The notes under the pieces are model-generated. The model had not been told where the DNA came from, did not search any database, and saw nothing but the letters and a program-made list of their open reading frames with translations. Positions 11,747-18,830 of a stretch of DNA of 18,830 nt are shown here, one piece after another (position 1 is the first letter of the stretch; the number at the start of each line of letters is the position of its first letter). Source of the stretch: Usnea hakonensis (taxonomy: Eukaryota; Ascomycota; Lecanoromycetes; Lecanorales; Parmeliaceae); contig BLJB01000159.1 of the NCBI GenBank assembly GCA_013423325.1, positions 1 to 18,830 on the forward strand. The letters run 5' to 3'. Both the position numbers and the translations under genes were made by a program.

Positions 11747-12098
11747 AATGCCCGCAAAAAAGAAAAAAAGCCATGCCCCTATGGCTATTAGCGATAGCGA
11801 TATGGTGGAGCCAGTGGTGCTGTGCCTTATTATGCTGGGTGAGCAATGGTGGAAGTAGTAGAAGTGGTGTAAGCCTATAAAGTGAGAAAATTGCTGAAAA
11901 TAAGTGCTTTTGGTGCTTCTTTCTCCACCCGCAGATCACGAATGGATCTATATAATTTAGATCCATGAAAACAAGTCGAATGGCGCATTATCCGAGGATT
12001 TGCCGAATCGAAACTGCTTTAGTAGGGCTAAATCCTAACTAATAACAGTGCTTGCCTTACTGCTCGTTATCCTCCTTAGTCGATGCCTGGCCGTTACC
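11747..12098 (-). other. Noncoding 3' part of the nested element
   Basis: Between the gag stop and the sense-strand 3' LTR there is about 350 bp without a convincing gene. It has an A-rich run on the plus strand (11,756-11,770) and a perfect 9-bp inverted repeat at 11,942-11,966. Short ORFs on both strands here overlap the LTR and one another, show no domain, and look like chance. It may be the 3' untranslated region of the element RNA. Confidence 0.5.
11942..11966. other. Perfect 9-bp inverted repeat (hairpin)
   Basis: ATGGATCTA at 11,942-11,950 and TAGATCCAT at 11,958-11,966 are exact reverse complements around a 7-bp A/T loop. The RNA of either strand could fold. A role in 3'-end formation or packaging of the element RNA is speculation. 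Confidence 0.7.
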
Positions 12099-13610
12099 TC
12101 AGTGGTAGTGAGTGCATCCCTCTTGGTTGCACCGGTGGTCTTCGCCTGTAGAGGTCCAATTTGCTATTGCCTCAGTGCCTCCACCGTCATAAGTGTTACC
12201 GTAGCGACGAGGCGTGTGCCCCGGAGGCTGGAATGATGGGTACGCATGGTACGTGTCGCTTGGTGGATCATATTCCAAGTCCTCCTCTTGATTATGTGGG
12301 TTAACAAAGTAGGCTTTTGAGGCCGGTGGGGCCGGTAGCAGTCGTTGCGGAGCAGGGTTTGACGCAGGATTACGAGGCCACTGTTGCTGTGTACCGGAGT
12401 TCTGAGGCTGGTGCGGAGCAGGATTGCGAGGCTACGGCTTCTGGGGAGGTCTCTGATTATTGCCATATCGATTTGGTGTAGGCTCGGCGAGAAAGTAATC
12501 CTTTTTCTTGCCATAATGGTGATATGTCTCGTACCATGTATGCTTCTTGCCTTCCAATTGCTCAATGAACTCTGAAATGGAAGTGTCATATCTCGGAGCA
12601 ATGAGGCTTATTCGTAATTGCGATTCGAAATGGATATAGGCAATGGTAAGGCGCTCGTGCTCAGGCCGATTATTATGCCGAGGAAGACGTAGGACCTCGT
12701 GTAGGAAGGCCACAGGGTCTTTCTTAGTCGCCGCATCGATTCGAGTATAGTGAGTTTGCTCTAATTGGTGGAGCATGTCTGCAGCGGCCGGCCGAAAGCG
12801 TTGAATTAATGCATTAACCTATGTTCGTATGGTGCGTGCATCAGAAAGCATGGTCTTGTCATTGGCATTGAGCTCCACGTCGTACCAGTCTTTGGCAAGG
12901 CCTCGGAGTTGCAAACTGACATTCAATTGTACCAATAAATGACCACGCAATTCGGCCACTTGGTGCATGCGATTTGTGAACGTGTAAACGTCATCTACTG
13001 TAGGATCAAATGTCCCCAGCTCCTCTCCTCGCTAGCGAGTGGTTGCAGTATTATTTGTAGGCGGAATTGGCTCGTTATGAGGAGAAGACTGAGAGGGCTG
13101 CAAATTTCGGTGTTTAGGCTATGGGGTAGGTGTGTTAATGAATCGTGGGTTTAATAGTGCCGCGATTTGCTGGTGTTTAGGGCCAAATTTGGTATTTATT
13201 GCCGCCATATTATCGTTCATCGTCTGTATTATGCTATCATTTATCGCCTTCATTTGGTCTATAAAGGTCTTATATATATTATCGTTGTTCGTCTTTATTT
13301 GCGCCATAAAGGCCTTCTAAGAGATTGTAATTTGGGCTCTAATTTGTGCGTGTATTGACGTGGCTTGTTCGGCTGTAAAGCTGGCTATTGGATCTAGATT
13401 TGGAGCACGATTGGTATTGAGAAGAGAGACTTCTTCGTGCTCTGAGTCTTCTACTTTAGGAGTAAAACCGGTATTGCTACTGCGGAGGCCCGGACGAGAT
13501 ATAGCGACTGGCCTACCAAAAGGATCGCTTTGACGAGTGTTGTAGGGTCCGATTAGGAGCTGGACTAGGGCGAGGTGGGCGATGCACGAATGATCGTGTA
13601 GACGAGTGGT
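12099..13610 (-). pseudogene. gag relic of the nested LTR element
   Basis: On the minus strand one frame runs for up to 503 codons to a TGA at 12,099-12,101. It is broken only by TAG at 13,317-13,319, 13,119-13,121, 13,032-13,034, 12,819-12,821 and 12,432-12,434, with no frameshift. In sense order there is a helical, possibly coiled-coil N-part with an internal ATG at 13,307 (MAQIKTNNDNIYKTF). The capsid-like core follows at about 13,020-12,480: LGTFDPTVDDVYTFTNRM, RGLAKDWYDVEL, then VNALIQRFRP, HYTRIDAATKKDPVAFLHEV and EFIEQLEGKK. The tail is Pro/Gln/Asn-rich (about 12,470-12,270) and ends in CNQEGCTHYH, which resembles part of an atypical Gag zinc knuckle. The TAG at 12,819 sits where fungal Gags usually have Trp before a V..L..RF motif. 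Length and motifs fit fungal LTR-element Gag; there is no downstream pol. The true start is unknown. Confidence 0.82.
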
Positions 13611-13715
13611 TTAGAGTCCTCTGGGTACTGTAGGCACTGACTTAGGAGGGCGATTCACGAGTTACCGTGTAGACGAGTATTGTAGAGGCCTCTGGGTACT
13701 GTAGGCACTGGTTTA
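13574..13715 (-). repeat. 71-bp tandem repeat, two copies, in the leader of the nested element
   Basis: GG(T/A)GGGCGAT starts at 13,574 and again at 13,645. Both units go on to a shared CGTGTAGACGAGT and CTCTGGGTACTGTAGGCACTG, giving a 71-bp period. The period is not a multiple of three, and the region lies between the primer-binding site and gag. It is therefore most likely untranslated leader, where packaging or dimerisation signals of retroelements usually sit. Confidence 0.75.
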
Positions 13716-13751
13716 GGACGAGCTTCAATAGAGCTGTATAAGGACTATCGT

Positions 13752-13767
13752 CCAGGTGTGGCTACCA
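13752..13767 (-). promoter_or_regulatory. Primer-binding site (initiator-Met-like tRNA)
   Basis: The minus strand reads TGGTAGCCACACCTGG two bases after the sense-strand 5' LTR. Its complement ends in CCA and divides well as a tRNA 3' end: T-stem strand CCAGG, acceptor strand TGTGGCT, discriminator A, CCA. That implies an A1:U72 pair, characteristic of eukaryotic initiator tRNA-Met, the primer used by many yeast and fungal LTR elements. It fixes the element's orientation independently of gag. The exact tRNA is inferred. Confidence 0.75.
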
Positions 13768-13769
13768 TT

Positions 13770-13934
13770 TGTCAGGAAACGATATGAGTGGTGTCATATG
13801 TATGGATATAATCTATGTAATGTGTATGTAAGAAAGAGTATCTACAGGAAGAATCCTCCTTATGGCCGCAATGCCAAGGCGCCAAGGCTCGCTAAGCCCT
13901 ATGAGGCTCCGCACTGTGGAGGATATCCGTAACA
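13770..13934 (-). repeat. Right LTR (sense-strand 5' LTR), 165 bp
   Basis: It is the partner of 11,582-11,746, with TGTCAGG and GTAACA termini on the plus strand. Transcription of the element would start in this copy and run leftward. One base differs from its partner (T at 13,861). Confidence 0.95.
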
Positions 13935-13939
13935 GCTAC
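13935..13939. repeat. Target-site duplication, right copy (GCTAC)
   Basis: It directly follows the right LTR and equals 11,577-11,581. The gag-pol frame of element B resumes here in the same phase. Confidence 0.93.
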
Positions 13940-16900
13940 TAAGGAACTAAATTTCTAAATAATTATTAGAATTATTAGATTTATAATTTTCTATACTACT
14001 TTTTTAGATTTCTAAGATACTAATATTATTATAAAATCTAAATAGTTCTAAATATTTTTAAAGATAATTATTAAGTCTTCGATTAATTTAGTAGTTAAAG
14101 TTAATATTAAATATATCTTTAAAAATTATTATTATATTCTAATAGATATATAACTATCTTTAAAAATAGATATAAATAATAATTATCTTGATACTAATTA
14201 TTTAATAACTCTAATAGACCGAGCCTTCTTAAAACTAGTAAGATTAAATCTAGTTATTAAAACTATAGTAAGCCTAATTAAAGTCTATAATTTAGGATCT
14301 AATATATATAAAACTACTAAATATATAATTACTCTATTATATCTTTCTAATAAGGACTCTATTACTATACTCGCTCTCTAAAAAATCTATATTATTAATA
14401 ATTTTAAAATAAATATTCTAATCGATATAAATATTATAATCTTAAAATAAATTAATATTCTTATTTTCTAGTTTAAGATAAAGATAAAAAGTTATAGTAT
14501 ATTAATTCTAGTAAAAATATATATAAAGGCTAGTCGTACTATTATTTATTTAATATATTCTAAAAAATTTCTTATTATACCTCTATATTTCTAAATATAA
14601 ATTCTAGTCTACTACGCCTTTTTTCTAGATTAAGATTTTATCTTTAAATTAGATAATATAAGTATTAACCTAACTTTATTTATCTATTTTATTAATTTAG
14701 CGATAACCGCTATTTTAGTAAAAAATAATATTAAGAATATTATTTAGATTCCTAGAAATTTTTAGCTCGACTCGGTCTAGAAGATAAACTTTAATAATTA
14801 TTATTATATTACTATTAATTAAAAAGATACTATCGAATTAGCTAGTTACTATTCTAAAAAAAAATATTTAGAAAGCTAGATTTATTAAGTCTTTAAAAAG
14901 ATTATAATTATTTTAACTATTATTTTATTAGCTATAACTATTAGAAATATTACCTTATCTATTATCTTAATAGATTTAATCCCTATTAATATCTTTATAC
15001 TAGAAGTAATAATTTCTAGTATCTTAACTATACTAGAGATTATTATTACTCCTATAATAATAGATACTATAATATCTAGTAGTATTATAGTATATAAAGG
15101 TAATCTAGAAATCTAAATTATTATAAATAAATTCCTAACCTTATAGTAAAAAGGTAAATTTATAGACCTCTTAGAAAAGAAATAAATATATATATTTTTA
15201 AAGTCTAACTAAAAAAAGTATATATTTAAAATAGCTAGAATTTACCCGCTTAGTACTAAGTTAAAAGATATTATTAATAAGATATTTAATAAGCTATACG
15301 AGTAAAAAAGGATAAGTTAGATTAATAAATTAATACTATTTTTCTTCTCTATTTTTATTATCTATTAAACTATATTAAATAATATTTATAAGGGATATAT
15401 CGTTATAGATATTAGAGGGTTAAATATTATAATCTAGATTAATATATATCTATTACTCTTATAGTTAAACTTAATTTCTTCTACTAAAAATTATAAGTTT
15501 ATTAATATTATAGATTATACTTCTTTCTTTTATTAGTAGAGAGTATATTATAGAGACTAATATAAACTTATAGTAATTAGTTATTAAGGGTAGAAAACCT
15601 TTAACGTTATAATAATAAAGTATAAAAATTCGCTAATATATATCTAAAAATAAATAAATTAATTTTTTTAATATTTTAGTTTTATCTAGATCTATATAGA
15701 TAATATAGTTATCTACTCTAAAACTCTAGAAAAATATATCTAATATCTATACTAGATATTTAACTTATTTATCTAATTAGATATTTTAATTAACTCTAGT
15801 AAGATTTTTTTTAATTATCTATTAATTTAGCTACTTAGCTAGAAGATAGATTTACTTAATTTATAGACTATTAAAAATAAATTTAAAATAATCTTCTAAT
15901 TAGTATTTTTAGAAATACTATCTAAACTAGAAATCTATCTAAAAATAACTAGATAGCTTTAGAATTATATAGTAAATTATATAATTATTACTAAACTATT
16001 ATAAAATTAAAAAATTATACTTCTAACTAATTTTTCTAAATTAGAATAAGAATATAAAAATTTTACTCTATATATTATTATTTAAAAATCTAGTAATATT
16101 AAATTAGTAGCTTTTTAAACCTTATAAAAAGCTTTATCTACTCTATCCTTTTTTTAATATTTCGATAAAAAATCTACTCTATTTATAGATCTTAATATTA
16201 GTAAATATAGCTTTAATATTATAATCTATTATATTAAAGGGCCTCTAATAGACTATTATTTTAAATATTTATAAATATAATTTATTCTTTTTTTAAGTTA
16301 ACTCCTTAAGAATACTAAAATAAAATATTAATTAACTAAGATAGAAATAGCCGGAGTTATCTAGATCTTTAGAAAGATTTAATATATAATAGAATTAATA
16401 TTCTAGATAATTATCTATACTAACTATAATTCTATTTTAAAATTTTTAAAATAGATCTCTTTATTAATATCTTTAACTACTAAACTAAATCTTTAGCTAA
16501 TTTATACTTCTAAATATATTTAGTAATTTTAGAATATCGAGTTTTATTATAAGCCTAAAAAATATTATATTATACTAGATACTCTATTTCGGCTTTTTTA
16601 TCTTCTAGATACTACTACTATAAAAATAGAAGCTAATAACGTTAATAAACTTAATACTTTATTTATTTATATCTACTAAGTAACTACCCTTATAGAAATA
16701 AGTCCCGAGTTATAATAATAGATTTTAAATAGATACTAAAAGGATTTATTCTAGTATAAAGTACTATAAATCTTAAAATCTAATAATATAGTTAGTAAAA
16801 ACGTAGCTATATTACTCTTTATATATAACTAAAATAGTCTAATTTAAAAAATAAATATTACTACTAGTAATTATAAATTCTTATTATATCGCCTTTATAT

Positions 16901-18239
16901 ATTAAAACCTTATATCTCGATCTTTCTCGAAATTACTTATTTAGATAATTATATAGGGCTAGTTAAATTATTCGAAATTATTTCTTAATAATAATATATT
17001 CGATATCTAATAAGATATCTAAAAAAGTATATCTAGTATTATTCTTAATATTAACTTTATTAAACGCTTAAATACTTATTATATAGATCTCTATAGTCTA
17101 TTTTAACGCCTCTAGTACTATATTATACGCTAATAATTAATTTTATCTTTAGTCTATTTAAGTCTAAAAAGGGATATAATACTCTATTCTTAATTATTAA
17201 TAAATTTTTCTAAAAGATTATATTAATATCTAGACTTTTAATATTTATAGCTAAAGATTAGATATACCGATTACTATATTATCTCTAGAAAATCGACTAG
17301 GGACTACTAAAATAAATAGTATTAAATTAGGATTATAAATTCTTTAGCGATCTATAAATAGCGCTATTTAAAGAGCTAGAAGTTAAATTATTTTATTTAA
17401 CTATATACTACCTCTAGATGGATAGATCTTCTAAATAAATTAATTAAATAGTAGAGATTACTATATAATTTTAGATATTTATACTAGATAATCTTACTAC
17501 TTAACTATTTACTATTTTAGTAATCTAGTCTAATTATAATAATTTAGTATCTACGCCTCTAGAAAAAACTTTAAATAAGATTATTTTTAATTTCTTATTA
17601 AATTAGTTATTAGATCTTAATATATATAAAAAATATATACTTTTTAATAATATTACTAGATTAGAAGCTTTCGATACTATCGCCTTTATTTAGATATAGA
17701 TTAAGTATTACTATAATTATTATTATTATCTATAATTTTTCTATTAAGGAGACTATATCCTATTACGCTTATATTATAGATATAATATCCCGGCTATAAA
17801 GCTTATTAGAAGAAAATATAGTTTATAGTTTATAAAATTATTTAAGGTTCTTAAAAGAGTTAGAAAATTAATATACTAGCTTACTATTTTAGAAAGCTAG
17901 AAGGTTTATCTAGTTTTTTCTATAGTATAGCTAGAGCCTTATCTAGATCTAAAGAAAGATTCGTTTAAGAATATATAATTAATATCGTAATTAGATAAGT
18001 CTTCTCTTATATTTATAAAAGATAATATATCTATATTTTAATTATTTAAGCTTAATTAAATTATTAATAAGCGTATTATCCCTAAAGAACGTAGTTTTAT
18101 TACTAAGTATTTTATTATATAGAAGGGATATAGTACTAAGTATAATATATAAAAAAATATAAAAAGTCTAGATAAAGTATTTAATCTCGTTAAGAAATAT
18201 AAAAAAGAAAACGCTAGAAGGGTACTATTAAATAGTCCT
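13935..18239 (+). pseudogene. pol part of element B gag-pol, with chromodomain
   Basis: The phase is constant at 13,935, 14,190, 15,699, 17,748 and 18,084. Retropepsin-like sequence lies about 14,180-14,450, with the active-site triplet read as Asp-Thr-Asn (14,190-14,198; Gly to Asn), followed by LITLIDRAFLKL. RT lies about 15,340-15,900: YIVIDIRGLN, then SFFYQQRVYYRDQYKL, then YIDN (15,693-15,704; second Asp now Asn), then IVIYSKTLEKYIQYL. RNase H lies about 16,090-16,600 (LFIDLNISKYSF, ending YKPKKYYIILDTLFRL). Integrase lies about 16,960-17,960: LIINFIF, IVLNQDYKFFSDL, and a Lys codon (17,433-17,435) where SERTN normally has Glu. Its C-terminus includes GDYILLRLYYRYNIPA and VFSIVQLEPYLD. 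The chromodomain lies about 18,066-18,225 and retains W-K-G-Y with the Trp read as TAG (18,120-18,122), then LDKVFNLVKKY. Stops are TAA/TAG only. Confidence 0.8.
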
Positions 18240-18625
18240 AATTAGTCTAGATTAGCTATCTAGATACCGCTTATTATATCGCTATTTATAGATCTATAAG
18301 TTAACGCCCCCTCTAATATTTTTTAATTATACTCTTAATTATCTATATAGTCGCGAGGTACTATTAGTATTTTAGAGTTATAAATAAAAGCTATAGTAAT
18401 TTTTAGATTAATAATATAAACTCCTACGTCTTTAATAATTATTACTAAGAAATCTACTAATATTATATCTCTAAAAGCCTCTACTATAGTTCTTCCGAGA
18501 ATTTCTAGAAAATTAAGACTTATATTACCGCCTTTATAATCTATTATTAATAAAAGCTAAATTAATATTAGTTATATATATATCTACTAGTTTATATTAT
18601 AGTTAACGAGGATACTAACCTCTTA
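18240..18625 (+). other. Pro/Thr-rich tail in frame with element B pol
   Basis: After the chromodomain the same frame continues without TGA or frameshift through a serine-, threonine-, isoleucine- and leucine-rich stretch. Such composition is what RIP makes of Pro/Thr codons (CCA to CTA, ACA to ATA). It may be a C-terminal extension of the polyprotein, or the N-terminal low-complexity part of a Gag from a further element. No LTR was recognised here, so I cannot choose. Confidence 0.35.
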
Positions 18626-18830
18626 TTTTGAACCCTTTTTTTGGAAAAAGATGAAGTACAACAACCAATATGAAGAGACGCCATTCACGATAGGTGGGGA
18701 ACCAGGGAAGGAAGAGACACTGCTAGATATAGACGTAGAGGGAGATACTCCTTCGGAGGAAGAGAGGTATAACGACGCGGAAATAGAATAGGACGCGACT
18801 ACCGCGCCTATAGTACTAATAAGACTAGGA
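18626..18830 (+). other. Non-RIPed patch with a short open frame (possible gag N-terminus)
   Basis: From about 18,626 the sequence regains TG and CA, and G+C rises. The plus frame in phase with element B runs on through a run of Phe and Trp. It contains an ATG at 18,651 and an acidic stretch (EETPFTIGGEPGKEE, then DIDVEGDTPSEEERY) to TAG at 18,789-18,791. After that it continues to the window edge (DATTAPIVLIRLG). Counted from the ATG, the open part is 46 codons. The Gly/Glu-rich acidic style is seen in Gag N-termini of fungal LTR elements, but I recognise no specific family. CA and TG vanish again after about 18,722, so the protected patch is only about 100 bp. Confidence 0.35.

Larger units (their letters stand above)
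11582..13934 (-). mobile_element. Nested, compact, gag-only (non-autonomous) LTR retrotransposon
   Basis: The 2353-bp unit has 165-bp direct LTRs, TG...CA ends, a 5-bp target duplication and a primer-binding site on the minus strand. In sense order (right to left) it holds LTR, primer-binding site, a leader with a 71-bp tandem repeat, a gag relic, a short noncoding stretch with a hairpin, and LTR. There is no protease, RT, RNase H or integrase and no room for one. Mobilisation therefore probably needed enzymes from an autonomous partner. Base composition is ordinary and CA/TG are common, in sharp contrast to the flanks, so the insertion is later than the main RIP of element B. No clear purine-rich polypurine tract precedes the sense-strand 3' LTR; the nearest sequence is GCGGGCATT. 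An older element that lost pol by deletion is the alternative, but the intact ends argue that it moved in this short form. Confidence 0.92.
9624..18300 (+). mobile_element. Ty3-type chromovirus-like retrotransposon B, RIPed and split by a nested element
   Basis: Two plus-strand halves (9624-11,581 and 13,935 onward) form one gag-pol frame when the inserted element and one copy of its target duplication are left out. The phase is identical on both sides (11,577 and 13,935 are both codon starts). Order is Gag, protease, RT, RNase H, integrase, chromodomain, which fits fungal chromoviruses of the Ty3 group; their chromodomain targets integration to heterochromatin. Element A has no recognisable chromodomain and reads differently, so B is another subfamily. 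LTRs were not found, and the 3' LTR may lie beyond the window. It is inactive because of stops and catalytic substitutions. Confidence 0.75.

Noticed and set aside
11756..11770. A-rich run as a polypurine tract for a plus-strand orientation of the nested element
   Set aside because: A polypurine tract must lie next to the sense-strand 3' LTR on the sense strand. The primer-binding site and gag both fix the sense strand as minus, where this run is pyrimidine.
11625..11966. A 113-residue minus-strand ORF and a 68-residue plus-strand ORF overlapping the left LTR
   Set aside because: Both run out of the LTR into noncoding sequence, lie in different frames over the same bases, and have no recognisable motif.
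12048..12601. Short ORFs at 12,048-12,236 (+), 12,164-12,601 (-) and 12,384-12,575 (+)
   Set aside because: They are alternative-frame shadows of the gag relic, whose own frame carries the Gag-like motifs and the Pro/Gln-rich tail.
12939..13358. Hydrophobic plus-strand ORFs at 12,939-13,154, 13,132-13,320 and 13,167-13,358, suggesting membrane segments
   Set aside because: They are antisense to the helical N-part of gag; the hydrophobicity follows from the complement of Asn/Ile/Lys codons.
13752..13767. A tRNA gene at the tRNA-like 3' end
   Set aside because: Only the 3' acceptor and part of the T-stem are present; there is no D-arm, anticodon arm or 5' acceptor strand upstream. It is a primer-binding site.
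1..18830. CRISPR arrays, rRNA, riboswitches, bacterial operons
   Set aside because: No regularly spaced repeats, no conserved RNA motifs and no bacterial-style gene packing were seen. The window is eukaryotic transposon sequence.

Overview
The window looks like a transposon graveyard in the nuclear genome of a filamentous ascomycete (Pezizomycotina). Two blocks, about 770-11,580 and 13,940-18,625, are extremely A+T-rich. CA and TG dinucleotides are almost absent there (none from 2401 to 2700, for example), TA is in large excess, and CG is still present. This is the signature of repeat-induced point mutation (RIP), which turns CpA into TpA on both strands. It is not CpG-methylation decay or mitochondrial DNA. 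No intact host gene is visible. Nearly all coding content is retroelement relics whose frames are full of TAA and TAG but free of indels at every point checked.

Layout from left to right. (1) 1-736, minus strand: a lightly RIPed 5' part of a probable LINE (Tad1-like) ORF1, cut by the window edge. (2) 1117-2938, plus: a heavily RIPed, lysine-rich reading frame of unknown identity. (3) About 3077-8987, plus: Ty3-type LTR element A, with one gag-pol frame (Gag, protease, RT, RNase H, integrase) between degenerate direct repeats offset by 5783 bp. (4) About 9624-18,300, plus: Ty3-type element B of another subfamily, with a gag-pol frame ending in a chromodomain. (5) 11,582-13,934, minus: a younger, compact 2353-bp LTR element inserted inside element B's gag-pol. 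It has 165-bp LTRs with one difference, a 5-bp target duplication (GCTAC), a primer-binding site that fits an initiator-Met-like tRNA, and a gag-only relic with five internal TAG codons and no pol. (6) 18,240-18,830: the element B frame runs into a Pro/Thr-rich tail, then abruptly into a short stretch that escaped RIP, perhaps the start of another element.

The history reads as follows. Elements A and B and the unknown frame were inserted and heavily RIPed. The gag-only element then landed in B and has been only lightly RIPed. Elements A and B are dead: the YIDD aspartates of A's RT read as Asn, one of them does in B, and the integrase Glu codon reads as Lys in both. The gag-only element would have needed reverse transcriptase and integrase supplied from elsewhere.

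Domain assignments come from reading the degenerate frames by eye. Exact ends of elements A and B, real start codons and host species cannot be fixed from this window.
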